From Rhinopithecimicrobium faecis (lineage in GTDB: Bacteria; Bacteroidota; Bacteroidia; Sphingobacteriales; Sphingobacteriaceae), in contig JAGKSB010000014.1 in the NCBI GenBank assembly GCA_017942165.1, forward strand, positions 1 to 64,000: a DNA stretch of 64,000 bases, in the 5' to 3' direction. The notes under the pieces are model-generated. The model did no database searches, was not told the DNA's origin, and saw nothing but the letters and a program-made list of their open reading frames with translations. Of the stretch, positions 44,463 to 54,415 are shown in pieces. Within the stretch, counting starts at the first letter, position 1, and every line of letters starts with the position of its first letter. Both the position numbers and the translations under genes were made by a program.

Positions 44463-46391
44463 TTAACCAGTCATGGTATCTGTACGGATCGCCGTCGTCA
44501 TATTCTTTACTGTTTTCACAATTCCTTGAACATCATAGCCGCATACCTCCCAAAGAACTTCCTGTTCGCCATGCTCTATAATTTCGTCAGCAATACCTAA
44601 TCGCTTAACTTGTGAATGGTAATTATTATCTACCATAAATTCTAAAATAGCAGAACCTACCCCTCCTTGAAGACAACCATCTTCCAAGGTAATAACTCGC
44701 TTATATTTTGTAAAAACCTCATGCAGCAACTCCTGATCCAAAGGCTTCGCATAGCGGAGATCATAATGTGCTGGAAAGATTCCCTCTTGTTGTAATAACT
44801 GGCAGGCTTTAACAGCCTCATTACCGATGGCGCCCAAACTTAAGATGGCCACCTCTTCCCCATCCGTGATCTTTCTTCCTTTCCCTATTGGTAAAGCTTG
44901 AAAAGGTCGTTTCCAATCTGGCATCACTCCCTTCCCACGTGGGTAGCGAATCACAAAAGGACCTTGATCCTTTAATTGTGCCGTATACATTAGATTACGT
45001 AACTCTTCTTCATTCATAGGGGCAGATACCGTAAGCCCAGGAATGCAGCGCATAAATGCGATATCATAAGCGCCATGATGTGTCGGACCATCAGCCCCTA
45101 CCACACCTGCACGATCTAAACACATAACGACATTTAGATTTTGTAAGGCTACGTCATGAATTACCTGATCATAGGCACGCTGCATAAAGGACGAATAGAT
45201 ATTACAAAATGGAACTAAGCCTTGTGTAGCTAGACCTGCTGAGAAGGTTACAGCATGCTGTTCTGCTATCCCTACATCAAAAGCACGATCCGGCATAGCC
45301 TTCATCATAATATTCATAGAAGATCCAGAAGGCATGGCTGGGGTAATACCTACAATATTTTTATTTTGCTCTGCGAGCTCTACTAACGTATGACCAAAGA
45401 CATCCTGAAATTTTGGCGCTTCGGGCTTCGTAGGAATAGATTTTTTTATTTCACCAGTAATCTTATCAAAAAGACCTGGAGCATGCCATTTTGTTTGATC
45501 CTTTTCAGCTAAGGAATAGCCTTTTCCCTTTACAGTCACGACATGAAGTAACTTCGGTCCAGGGATATGCTTTAAATCTTCCAATGTCTTGGCTAATTTA
45601 ATAACATCATGCCCATCAACAGGACCAAAATAACGAAAGTTTAAAGACTCAAAAAGATTGGCATTCTTTAATAAAGTACCTTTAATACTTTTTTCCCAAC
45701 GCTTAATAATACCAAAAGCATCCGGTCCAATTTCTGAAATCTTCGCTAATAATGACGCGATATCATCCCGAAATCTATTATAGCTCTTCGAGGTCGTAAT
45801 ACTTGTTAAATATTCTTTTAGCGCACCTACATTTGGATCTATAGACATGCAGTTGTCATTCAGAATAACTAATAAGTTAGACTTTTCAATTCCTGCATGA
45901 TTTAACGCTTCAAAAGCCATTCCTCCCGTCATGGCACCATCCCCGATAACGGCAATATGCTGACGATCCGATTCACCTTTGATTTGAGAGGCTACAGCCA
46001 TCCCTAAAGCTGCTGAAATAGAAGTAGATGAATGACCTACACCAAAAGAATCATATTCCGATTCCGAGCGCTTGGGAAAGCCTGAAAGTCCCCCCATCAC
46101 ACGGTTAGTCTCAAAACTATCTCTTCTTCCGGTTAATATTTTATGTCCATAAGCCTGATGACCCACATCCCATATCAACTGATCATAGGGCGTGTTCATC
46201 ACATAGTGTAACGCAACGGTTAATTCAACTACGCCCAAACTAGCAGCAAAGTGACCTCCATTTTCGGAAACCATATCAATAATGTACTGCCTCAACTCTT
46301 GGGCTACTTGCTCCAATTGAAGCTCACCAAGAGACTTTAAGTCAGCAGGTTGATTAATTTTGCTCAGTAATTCTCCAGCCTCAATTTGCAT
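44463..46391 (-). CDS. dxs: 1-deoxy-D-xylulose-5-phosphate synthase
   Basis: This TPP enzyme makes DXP from pyruvate and glyceraldehyde-3-phosphate, the first step of the MEP isoprenoid route. GDGAMTGGMAFEALNHAG (TPP site), VGIAEQHAVTFSAGLA and DRAGVVGADGPTHHG are intact. The start at 46391 (MQIEAGELLSKIN) gives 642 residues; an in-frame ATG ten codons upstream (46421) is also possible. Downstream is the dnaA regulatory region. Confidence 0.96.
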   Translation of the reverse strand: MQIEAGELLSKINQPADLKSLGELQLEQVAQELRQYIIDMVSENGGHFAASLGVVELTVALHYVMNTPYDQLIWDVGHQAYGHKILTGRRDSFETNRVMGGLSGFPKRSESEYDSFGVGHSSTSISAALGMAVASQIKGESDRQHIAVIGDGAMTGGMAFEALNHAGIEKSNLLVILNDNCMSIDPNVGALKEYLTSITTSKSYNRFRDDIASLLAKISEIGPDAFGIIKRWEKSIKGTLLKNANLFESLNFRYFGPVDGHDVIKLAKTLEDLKHIPGPKLLHVVTVKGKGYSLAEKDQTKWHAPGLFDKITGEIKKSIPTKPEAPKFQDVFGHTLVELAEQNKNIVGITPAMPSGSSMNIMMKAMPDRAFDVGIAEQHAVTFSAGLATQGLVPFCNIYSSFMQRAYDQVIHDVALQNLNVVMCLDRAGVVGADGPTHHGAYDIAFMRCIPGLTVSAPMNEEELRNLMYTAQLKDQGPFVIRYPRGKGVMPDWKRPFQALPIGKGRKITDGEEVAILSLGAIGNEAVKACQLLQQEGIFPAHYDLRYAKPLDQELLHEVFTKYKRVITLEDGCLQGGVGSAILEFMVDNNYHSQVKRLGIADEIIEHGEQEVLWEVCGYDVQGIVKTVKNMTTAIRTDTMTG

Positions 46392-46591
46392 ATTTTCGCT
46401 AATTATTCTAATTAAATACAAAGTAACAATTAATTATTCTAAACCACATACAAAGTTCATATAAATTCCTTTAAAGTTTAAATATGACCAAAATTAGTAT
46501 TTTTAAATACTAATATAGCCCGTAGGCTTATTTACCTAAGCTAGGAACGCTATAGTTCGTAAAAGGTTCACCAGATTTTATAATAAATATG

Positions 46592-46599
46592 TATTTTTG
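46592..46599 (+). promoter_or_regulatory. scpA -7 box, start-proximal
   Basis: TATTTTTG matches the -7 consensus and ends only 7 bp before the scpA ATG, so the transcript would have almost no leader. No TTTG at the -33 position. Confidence 0.45.
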
Positions 46600-46606
46600 A
46601 ATACTT

Positions 46607-47377
46607 ATGCAAGAAGAAGGCTACGAAATTAAACTACCGCAATTTGAAGGTCCATTTGACCTGCTATTATTTTTTATTGAGCGGGATGAATTAAATATCC
46701 ATGAGATTCCTATTTCCAAAATTACAGATGACTTTTTAGCTTATATAAATTCGATGCAGGCCTTAAATATGGAGATGGCTAGTGAGTTTATATTTGTGGC
46801 TTCGACCTTAATGCGTATAAAGGCTAAGACTTTACTTCCGCGCTTGGAAGTAGACCCCGAAGAGAATGAAATGGACCTGAAGCACGATTTAGTGCAAAAG
46901 TTAATTCAGTACAAGCAATTCAAAGAGGTATGTGAAGATCTTAAGCTGCTAGAAGAGAAAAGGATGACCTACCATCAGCGAGGGAATATCGCTAAAGATG
47001 TGAAGCGTTCTTTAATTCCGGAAAACAAGGGCGAGGAGTTAGCATCCTTCGATCTCTATAGCTTAATGATGATTTATGAAAATATCATGATCCGTTACGC
47101 CAATAGACCCGAGGAGGTCGTACATACGGTAGTCAAATATCCGTATACGATTGAACAGCAGAAAAAACTAATTCAGGAGCTTATACAGATTAATCAAACC
47201 TTAGATTTTCAACATATACTTAAGAATTCTGAGAATAAGGTGCAATTTGTGTACAACTTTTTAGCTATTTTAGAGATGCTTCAACAGCGTTTACTGGCGA
47301 TTGAAGTAGGCTTAGGCTATAATAGCTTCGCACTATCTGGATTTTCAAGGGAAGAAGAAGAAGGTGGCCTACATTAA
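46607..47377 (+). CDS. scpA: Segregation and condensation protein A
   Basis: This 256-residue kleisin bridges the SMC heads in chromosome condensation. Its N-terminus EIKLPQFEGPFDLLLFFIERDELNIHEIPISKITDDFLAYI is a clear ScpA signature, followed by SEFIFVASTLMRIKAKTLLPR. scpB and smc are not in the window. It is a single gene close to the origin candidate. Confidence 0.95.
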   Translation: MQEEGYEIKLPQFEGPFDLLLFFIERDELNIHEIPISKITDDFLAYINSMQALNMEMASEFIFVASTLMRIKAKTLLPRLEVDPEENEMDLKHDLVQKLIQYKQFKEVCEDLKLLEEKRMTYHQRGNIAKDVKRSLIPENKGEELASFDLYSLMMIYENIMIRYANRPEEVVHTVVKYPYTIEQQKKLIQELIQINQTLDFQHILKNSENKVQFVYNFLAILEMLQQRLLAIEVGLGYNSFALSGFSREEEEGGLH

Positions 47378-47389
47378 TAACCACCTTCT
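47359..47389. terminator. Possible terminator at the scpA 3' end
   Basis: AGAAGGTGG / CCACCTTCT stem, with the left arm inside the scpA coding end and a loop of about 13 nt. The T tract is weak. Confidence 0.4.
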
Positions 47390-47427
47390 GTATAAATACG
47401 ACTCTTATCTTCGCAGTCCTAAATAGG

Positions 47428-48987
47428 CTAAAAAGCAGTAAAAGTGGTTACTTCTCGATGAGTTTTTCCAAACTTATCGGTACCTTCTATTTCTAATTCA
47501 TAGCTTCCAGCTTTTAATTTAGGGAACATCACTTTCCATAAGTGTGTTGAAATGCTTGGATTGGAAGGACGTTTACCGTGCTGCTTTTCCATCCCATAAT
47601 CCCAGTTATAGAGTGTATTAACGTACATAGGATCCACTTCCAATGTATAACTCATAGGCTTCCAAGCGCCTTTATTAAGCCTATATTGTACCTTATCAGC
47701 AGCATCACCTACAAAGAAATTTGCGTATATCGCGTATTTTGACGCTTGCTTTACGGGAACGAATTTGGGTGCTAAGACAGCGATTTGATAAGTCGTTGGC
47801 TTACCCATCACCTGATAGTCAAAATCATACTTATTATCTTTGATATTTAAGAATAAGTACCCTTTAGGCGTTCCATCACGCATCGTAGAAGATGGCGTTT
47901 CTAAGGAATCCATAGCGCCCGCATACCAATCTCCACAGGTCGTCCCTACATTAAATTCAAAGAAGGGTTTTGCGCCATACCAGCCTTCAGATTCCGTATA
48001 CTTATAATGGGTTTGAAAATGGGTATGTGCAGAAAAACCGACCAAATTAGGGTAATCTTTAAGTAGCGCAAAGAGGCGTTCACGATCTGCTATCCGAAAG
48101 TGCTCACTGGTATGATGCAGTGGAATATGATAGGAAAGAACAACGAGCTTATCCTTGGGAACAAATTTTAAATCATTTTCAATAAAATCTAATTGATCCT
48201 GACGCATTCCTCCGATATACCCCTTTTTTCCATCAGTTCGTGGATAGATAACATCATCAATAACAATAAAATGTGCGTTTCCATAATTAAAGGAATAGGT
48301 CGTAGGACCAAAGTTTTTTTCAAAAGTCTCATCCGAGAGGGAGTCTGTCGGAGCATCAAAATTAATATCATGATTTCCAATTACCTGAAACCAGGGTAAT
48401 TGCAGTGCGGAGATTGCCTCTTTATAAAAGGGGTGTAAACTTAAATCATTCCCTACTAAATCGCCTAGGGTAATGCCAAACTTAGCATTCCGACTATCCT
48501 TTAGCAGTTCCTGGATAACTGATTTCTTAAAATAACCGAGCTCCTGTTTAGTGTATACTTGAGAATCCCCAAAGAGTAAGCTTGTGTAGGAATTGGATTC
48601 AATTTGTGAAATTAAAGGGAAATTTACGGACTTAGGAAGTTTTCCTGTAGCCGATACTCCCGGAAAATCACTCTTTGGTGAACCCTTAGGCTTATTGATA
48701 TAGTAGAATTGAGGCTCATGGGAAGCATTTAATGACCAACTGTAATCACGTGGCTTAATCACAAAGATTATCTGGTCCTGCGCTGCAGGAAGCTTGTATT
48801 TTCCTTGCTTATCTGTTAACACGACCGCTTGCCCATTGCTGACGCCGACTGCCGGTATCCCCTGTTCTTGGCTATCCTGACGACCATTTTTGTTCAGGTC
48901 ATTAAATACGATGCCCTCCACAAAATTTTGTGCTTGTACCGTGCTCAATAGGAGTAAGCAGCTTAAAAAGCATAGATGTATTTTCAT
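47428..48987 (-). CDS. Exported calcineurin-like phosphoesterase
   Basis: This 519-residue protein has a signal peptide (cut near VQAQ, residue 20), an N-terminal Ig/carboxypeptidase-regulatory-like domain (GIVFNDLNKNGRQDSQEQGI), a metallophosphatase core (LFGDSQVY, TLGDLVGND, VIGNHDINF, SAHTHFQTHY) and a C-terminal calcineurin-like domain. It probably sits in the periplasm or on the outer surface. Substrate unknown. A single gene. Confidence 0.9.
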   Translation of the reverse strand: MKIHLCFLSCLLLLSTVQAQNFVEGIVFNDLNKNGRQDSQEQGIPAVGVSNGQAVVLTDKQGKYKLPAAQDQIIFVIKPRDYSWSLNASHEPQFYYINKPKGSPKSDFPGVSATGKLPKSVNFPLISQIESNSYTSLLFGDSQVYTKQELGYFKKSVIQELLKDSRNAKFGITLGDLVGNDLSLHPFYKEAISALQLPWFQVIGNHDINFDAPTDSLSDETFEKNFGPTTYSFNYGNAHFIVIDDVIYPRTDGKKGYIGGMRQDQLDFIENDLKFVPKDKLVVLSYHIPLHHTSEHFRIADRERLFALLKDYPNLVGFSAHTHFQTHYKYTESEGWYGAKPFFEFNVGTTCGDWYAGAMDSLETPSSTMRDGTPKGYLFLNIKDNKYDFDYQVMGKPTTYQIAVLAPKFVPVKQASKYAIYANFFVGDAADKVQYRLNKGAWKPMSYTLEVDPMYVNTLYNWDYGMEKQHGKRPSNPSISTHLWKVMFPKLKAGSYELEIEGTDKFGKTHREVTTFTAF

Positions 48988-49061
48988 AGTAGATTTTTTT
49001 GTTAAAAATATACTTTTATTATGAACAATAGGTTATTAAATTATTAAATACTATTTAACAT

Positions 49062-49095
49062 AAAAAAGGCTTTACATCGCTGTAAAGCCTTTTTT
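49062..49095. terminator. Terminator after thiL
   Basis: A perfect 15-bp stem, AAAAAAGGCTTTACA / TGTAAAGCCTTTTTT with a 4-nt loop, lies between thiL and the phosphoesterase gene. Confidence 0.88.
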
Positions 49096-49114
49096 AATGA
49101 TATTTTTTACTAAA

Positions 49115-50155
49115 CTATCCTTGAAAAGCATTCCACCCTTGAGCAGTCAATGGATACACATTTCCTGATTTTGAAATCATGGAGCATCCTGCTGCAGCTT
49201 CCGTAACATAGCCTATAACGGTGATATCCATATTACCTTTGATCTTATCGTAATCCGATTGAGGAATGGTAAATAAAAGTTCGTAATCTTCCCCACCATT
49301 CAGAGCACATACAGTTGGATCAAGACCGAATTCACGTGCAGTTTCATAGGTCATAGGATCCAAAGGAATTTTATCTTCAAATAGTTTACATCCTTTATCA
49401 GAAGCTTTACAGATATGCAGTAACTCCGCAGATAAGCCATCAGAAACATCCATCATAGCGGTCGGTTTAATACTATTTTCAGCTAATAGCTCAACGATAT
49501 CCTTTCGAGCTTCCGGTTTCAACTGACGTTCAATAATATAATCCTTACCCTCTAAATCAGGTTGAATGCTTGGATTTTCCAAGTATATTTGTTTTTCACG
49601 CTCTAATAGCTGCAGACCTACATAAGCTCCACCTAAGTCGCCAGAAACACAAATTAGATCCCCTTCTTGGGCTCCAGAGCGGTAAGCTATAGCTTCCTCA
49701 TCCGCATAACCAATACTTGTCACTGAAATTACTAAACCTTGCTTGGATGCAGAAGTATCGCCCCCAATAAGATCGACATTATATTTCTTACAAGCATATA
49801 AGGCGCCCTCATAGATCTCTTCAACAGCTTCCAAAGGAAATTTTGAAGATAAGCCTATAGAGAATGTAATTTGACTCGCAGTACCATTCATGGCATAGAT
49901 ATCTGATAAGTTAACTTGTACCGCTTTATAGCCTAGGTGGCGTAAGGGTACATATCGTAAGTCAAAGTGTACGCCCTCTAATAATAAATCAGTAGAAATT
50001 AATGTTTTCTTATTGCCAAAATCCAAAACGGCAGCATCATCCCCTATTCCTTTAATAGATGAAGGTGCTTGTAATTCTATTGCTTTAGTAAGATGTTCAA
50101 TTAAACCAAACTCTCCTAAATCTTTTATTTCTGTTCTTTCTTTATTATCAAACAT
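49115..50155 (-). CDS. thiL: Thiamine-monophosphate kinase
   Basis: This 346-residue enzyme phosphorylates thiamine monophosphate to the active pyrophosphate. IKGIGDDAAVLDF, STDLLLEGVHFDL, DLIGGDTSAS and MMDVSDGLSAELLHI are the family motifs. It lies 18 bp downstream of nadA on the same strand. Together with the TPK-like gene it is the only thiamine-related gene in the window. Confidence 0.95.
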   Translation of the reverse strand: MFDNKERTEIKDLGEFGLIEHLTKAIELQAPSSIKGIGDDAAVLDFGNKKTLISTDLLLEGVHFDLRYVPLRHLGYKAVQVNLSDIYAMNGTASQITFSIGLSSKFPLEAVEEIYEGALYACKKYNVDLIGGDTSASKQGLVISVTSIGYADEEAIAYRSGAQEGDLICVSGDLGGAYVGLQLLEREKQIYLENPSIQPDLEGKDYIIERQLKPEARKDIVELLAENSIKPTAMMDVSDGLSAELLHICKASDKGCKLFEDKIPLDPMTYETAREFGLDPTVCALNGGEDYELLFTIPQSDYDKIKGNMDITVIGYVTEAAAGCSMISKSGNVYPLTAQGWNAFQG

Positions 50156-50173
50156 ATGCGTATTATTTAATTA

Positions 50174-51169
50174 TTATAAGCCTAATTGAGCGGAGATTTC
50201 CAACATACGTTCAATAGGCCTTTGGGCTGCTGCAATTACTTGCGCATCCAATTCTATTGCTGGGAGCTCATACTTTAGGCAGTTATACAGCTTTTCTAAG
50301 GTATTTAATTTCATGTGTGGGCAATCATTGCAGGCACAAGCATTATTTGGTGGAGCGGGGATAAATTGCTTCCCAGGGCTTGCTTTTTGCATCTGATGAA
50401 TAATGCCTGATTCTGTTGCCACAATATATTTTTGAGACGGATCTTTTTGGGTAAACTTTAACATCCCTGCTGTCGACCCGACATAATCAGCCATTGCTAA
50501 GATATGGTCTTCACATTCAGGATGAGCGATAAATTTTGCCGTAGGATGGGAATGCATCAACTGCTGAATCTTTTCTTGGGAAAATATTTCGTGCACCATA
50601 CATGCGCCATTCCAAAGGACTAAATCACGTCCCGTCTTCTTTTTAACATAAGCGCCTAAATTTCTATCAGGACCAAATATTATTTTTTGATCCACGGGAA
50701 GGCTCTCTACAATTTCAACCGCATTACTGGAAGTACATACAATATCGGAAAGCGCTTTCAACTCAGCCGTACAGTTAACGTAGGTGATGACTAGATGATC
50801 CGGATACTGTTCTTTAAATTTAGCAAATAGATGTGGAGGGCAGCTATCTGAAAGGGAGCATCCAGCATGCGCATCTGGTAAGAGCACTTTCTTACTTGGC
50901 GAAAGGATTTTTGCCGTCTCTGCCATAAAATGTACACCTGCAAATACGATTACATCAGCATCCGTCTTTGCAGCCTCCTGCGATAAGCCTAGACTGTCTC
51001 CGATGTAATCAGCGATATCTTGTATTTCTGGTTCCTGATAATAATGCGCTAAAATAACAGCATTCTTCTCTTTCTTCAGCTTATTAATTTCTTCAATTAA
51101 ATCCAAAGTCGGATCTATTGCTACATCCAAGTATCCTTTGGCCTGTATATCCCCTACAATTGCAGTCAT
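50174..51169 (-). CDS. nadA: Quinolinate synthase A
   Basis: This 331-residue [4Fe-4S] enzyme condenses iminoaspartate with dihydroxyacetone phosphate to quinolinate. It has [19 protein letters not shown] at the N-terminus, [14 protein letters not shown] and the C-terminal [14 protein letters not shown]; Cys residues ligating the cluster are visible. It is divergent from nadB across the 1.65-kb origin candidate, so two consecutive NAD enzymes flank it. Confidence 0.97.
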   Translation of the reverse strand: MTAIVGDIQAKGYLDVAIDPTLDLIEEINKLKKEKNAVILAHYYQEPEIQDIADYIGDSLGLSQEAAKTDADVIVFAGVHFMAETAKILSPSKKVLLPDAHAGCSLSDSCPPHLFAKFKEQYPDHLVITYVNCTAELKALSDIVCTSSNAVEIVESLPVDQKIIFGPDRNLGAYVKKKTGRDLVLWNGACMVHEIFSQEKIQQLMHSHPTAKFIAHPECEDHILAMADYVGSTAGMLKFTQKDPSQKYIVATESGIIHQMQKASPGKQFIPAPPNNACACNDCPHMKLNTLEKLYNCLKYELPAIELDAQVIAAAQRPIERMLEISAQLGL

Positions 51170-51202
51170 AATTCAGTGTTGAGTTCAAAAATGTTTTCTA
51201 AA

Positions 51203-51210
51203 CAAAAATA
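51203..51210 (-). promoter_or_regulatory. nadA promoter, -7 box
   Basis: The minus strand reads TATTTTTG, 34 bp upstream of the nadA ATG. No clear -33 box. Confidence 0.45.
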
Positions 51211-52102
51211 GTAAAGCTTAACAGAAGAACATATATAAATTACATTTTTTACGCGTTCGCTAACCATTGGAAAATAGATTGCAGACAAACATAATCGTTA
51301 AAATTAATCAGATAATTACAGTAAAAATTAATTTTATCTATATTTCACATATGAATATTAATAGCTAAATAACAGCACTTACTTTAATATTAAGTACAAT
51401 ATATTAAGTTTTACTACAACAAATAAAATAATAGATTAATGGTTTTTCGTCTAATAGAGTCGAATTTCTATTGATAATTTCGCAAATTTTATTGAAAATC
51501 AATGGTATGTAGTGCTACGGAAAAATTAAACTCCTTGAGAATTTAATATATGAAATACTGGGCTTATCTGAATGGAAATATGCTCCTCTCAAGCCCTCAA
51601 ATTTTGAAATTTACCTACTTTACAGTAGCTTATTTGGGATTGAAACAAAACTAAAAAATTTTATCAGAATACAAGCATACTTTCCCATATTTCTTTCCAA
51701 AAATCGCAAAAAAGCCGCCAAATTGCATATTTCACCCCTACTCCCTGGAGAGTTTCAAATAAACGAATCTCAGACCGTTTAAATTCAAATTTGAGGCGCT
51801 GAGAATACGTTCAAATGCCCATACCCGTACCAACACCCATGGATATCCAGAATATTTGATTCTAAGGCCCTCAAAATTGCGAAAAAACTATTTTCCAAAA
51901 ATTTTCCAAAGTCTCGCTGCTCCAAAGGGCATAATAAGGCCTTTAGAATTACATAAAAAATTAATTCATTGACAAAATATCATATATTGAAATCTAAGGC
52001 CCTTTAAAACAATAGGGCAAAAAATGACCAAGCACAAAAAAGACTATTTTTTGCGAAAAATGGATCAATTTAGTGAAAAAATTAGCTGCTGGAGCCTTAA
52101 AG

Positions 52103-52210
52103 CGGCCCAGAATGGCATAAAATTTCCCTTAAATTTTTAAAATAAAAATTTTCAAATTAAAACCTACTTAATTTTAATTTTTACGGCCTGAAAACAGCAT
52201 AAAAATTTCC
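52103..52210. repeat. Degenerate direct repeat in origin candidate
   Basis: CGGCCCAGAATGGCATAAAA at 52103 and CGGCCTGAAAACAGCATAAA at 52184 are diverged copies of one element; both continue into AATTTCC. A third related word, AAAGGGCATAATAAGGCC, lies near 51925. TCTAAGGCCCT also occurs near 51862 and 52002. Confidence 0.6.
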
Positions 52211-52529
52211 AAGCAAAAGCCATCCAGAAGATAATAAAATCTCAAGGGCTTAAAACCACTAAAAAACTTGTTAAAAGTTAAAAACTAAAAAATAAACGCG
52301 TTGAGAATTGAATATTTGTTTTCACGCCTTTCCAGTTACGGAATAGGCGATCCAGCAGGCTTCAAATCCAACGAAGCAAAACTAAACAAAGAAATTCAAG
52401 AGATATCCACATTCTTTTTTTTTAATAAATAGTAATTATTTTAAAGTAAAAGGTTCTTATTGTTTATTAGTGTGTTGAAAATGTTAGTAACCCAGTCATT
52501 TTTCATTTTGATTTTTAATTTTTTAGGAG

Positions 52530-52764
52530 TTATCCACAAGTTATCCACATTAGCGAGGCTATTAGTACTTGATTTGTAGGTGATTGAATTATGCCCGAAA
52601 AAATTGTACCCATTTTTATGTGGAATTCTTTTTGTGTAAAAAGTGTTAATAAACGGCCTCTTCAATGTGAGTTAATTTTAGAAGTTTTACGTTTTCCACA
52701 CAAAATTGTGGATTAAAAGAAAGTTTTAATTTTTAATTCACGAGTTATATACAGGTTATTAACA
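52530..52764. other. DnaA-box cluster
   Basis: Perfect TTATCCACA at 52530-52538 and 52541-52549. Near matches are TGTTAATAA 52644-52652, TTTTCCACA 52692-52700, TGTGGATTA 52707-52715, TTATATACA 52745-52753 and TTATTAACA 52756-52764. Seven sites in 235 bp, upstream of nadB, inside AT-rich DNA. Confidence 0.65.
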
Positions 52765-52821
52765 TTTTTTGTTAATTTCATTCGAGCAAAAAACGCTGTT
52801 TTTTATAATATTTTACTAACT

Positions 52822-54414
52822 ATGACCGAGAGAAAGGTAGATTTTTTAGTGGTAGGATCGGGCATTGCCGGCTTAAGTTTCGCTTTAAAAGCGGCAGAAA
52901 AAGGCAAGGTTTTGATCGTCACTAAGTCTAATGAGGATGAATCCAACACCAAATACGCACAGGGAGGGGTAGCTGCTGTGGTGGATAAGGCAGATAGCTT
53001 TGAGAAGCATATACAAGATACGGAAATAGCTGGTGCAGGCCTTTGTGATCCTAAAGTAGTGGCTAATGTCGTGCGAGAAGCCCCTGAACGCATCGAAGAG
53101 CTGATTACTTACGGAACTAATTTTGATAAAGCGTCCAGTGGTTTATATGATCTTGCCAAGGAGGGAGGCCATTCGGAGCATCGTATCTTACATTATAAGG
53201 ATATTACAGGTTTTGAAATTGAACGTGCTTTATTAGCCCAGGTGCATGCGCACCCAAATATTGAATTAATAACCCATTATTTTGCCATAGATTTAATCAC
53301 TCAGCATCATTTAGGGACCTTTGTAGATCGTCAATCTACCGATATTACCTGCTATGGGATCTATGCTTTGCATACAGAAACACATCAGGTAGATCGTATT
53401 TTAAGTAAAGTTACCGTGATGGCTACAGGTGGTGCAGGACATATTTATGCGAGCACAACGAACCCTACCATAGCTACTGGTGATGGCATTGCTATGGTCT
53501 ATCGGGCTAAAGGGAAGCTTAGAAATATGGAATTCATTCAATTTCATCCTACTTCCTTATATAATCCTGCAGAGTATCCCGCTTTTCTGGTGTCCGAAGC
53601 TGTAAGAGGCTTTGGAGGCATCCTTAAAAGGGTGAATGGGGAGCCCTTTATGGAAGAATATGACCCCCGAGGGTCCTTAGCGCCACGCGATATAGTGGCG
53701 CGAGCAATCGATTCAGAGATGAAAAAATCCGGTTTAGACTATGTTTACCTGGATGTAAGACATCGTTCGAAAGAGGATATTTTAGCCCATTTTCCAAATA
53801 TTTATGCTAAATGTCTCTCTATAGGTATCGATATGTGTCAGGATTATATTCCGGTTACACCAGCAGCGCATTATCAATGTGGAGGTATTTGGGTGGATGA
53901 ATATGGTCGTTCAAGCATTCAGCATTTATACGCTTGTGGGGAATGTGCATCTACGGGATTACATGGCGCTAATCGCCTGGCTTCGAACTCCTTATTGGAG
54001 GCTGTGGTCTATGCCCATAGGATCGCTGAAGATGCCATTGCTAGCATTGCTACAATTTCTTTTCAGGAGGCTATTCCTGCCTGGGATGATACCAATACAA
54101 GTCTTCAAAATGAGGATATTCTTGTAACACATAACCTCCGTGAAACACAGAAATTTATGTCTGATTATGTCGGTATAGTACGTTCTGATTTTCGACTTGA
54201 AAGAGCCCTTAGAAGGCTGAAGTTGATTCACGATGAAACGGAGTCTTTCTATAAACAAACTAAGCTTTCTGTACCTTTATGTGAGTTACGTAATGTGATA
54301 CAGTCCGCTTATATCGTTATAAAGTCTGCGCAGTCTAGAAAAGAGAGTAGAGGCTTACATTACACCACCGACTATCCTGAATTATCGAATAATTTAGCAG
54401 ATACACTATTATAA
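52822..54414 (+). CDS. nadB: L-aspartate oxidase
   Basis: This 530-residue FAD enzyme oxidises L-aspartate to iminoaspartate for quinolinate synthesis. The FAD-binding GSGIAGLSFA (12-21), TKYAQGGVAAV, EFIQFHPTSLYNPAEYPAFLVSEAVRG and ANRLASNSLLEAVVYAHRIA are all present. Divergent from nadA across the origin candidate; followed 1 bp later by a gamma-carbonic anhydrase gene. Confidence 0.97.
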   Translation: MTERKVDFLVVGSGIAGLSFALKAAEKGKVLIVTKSNEDESNTKYAQGGVAAVVDKADSFEKHIQDTEIAGAGLCDPKVVANVVREAPERIEELITYGTNFDKASSGLYDLAKEGGHSEHRILHYKDITGFEIERALLAQVHAHPNIELITHYFAIDLITQHHLGTFVDRQSTDITCYGIYALHTETHQVDRILSKVTVMATGGAGHIYASTTNPTIATGDGIAMVYRAKGKLRNMEFIQFHPTSLYNPAEYPAFLVSEAVRGFGGILKRVNGEPFMEEYDPRGSLAPRDIVARAIDSEMKKSGLDYVYLDVRHRSKEDILAHFPNIYAKCLSIGIDMCQDYIPVTPAAHYQCGGIWVDEYGRSSIQHLYACGECASTGLHGANRLASNSLLEAVVYAHRIAEDAIASIATISFQEAIPAWDDTNTSLQNEDILVTHNLRETQKFMSDYVGIVRSDFRLERALRRLKLIHDETESFYKQTKLSVPLCELRNVIQSAYIVIKSAQSRKESRGLHYTTDYPELSNNLADTLL

Positions 54415-54415
54415 T

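Larger units (their letters stand above)
51170..52821. other. Gene-free AT-rich region, putative oriC
   Basis: This 1.65-kb stretch between divergent nadA and nadB has no convincing gene. The right end (52530-52764) has seven DnaA-box-like 9-mers, including two perfect TTATCCACA sites 11 bp apart. The middle (about 51500-52330) is AT-rich with degenerate repeats containing GGCC and GCATAAAATTTCC words. A 74-codon reading frame on the minus strand (52441-52665) overlaps the DnaA boxes and looks spurious. Origin function is inferred. Confidence 0.6.

Noticed and set aside
44933..44948. CCCACGTGGG palindrome in dxs as parS
   Set aside because: The core matches but the outer arms do not (no TGTT/AACA).
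52441..52665. 74-residue leftward reading frame in the origin candidate
   Set aside because: It overlaps several DnaA boxes, has poor codon pattern and no recognisable family; most likely spurious.
52976..52990. GGTGGATAA and similar DnaA-box-like words inside genes
   Set aside because: Isolated single sites with mismatches inside nadB; expected by chance.
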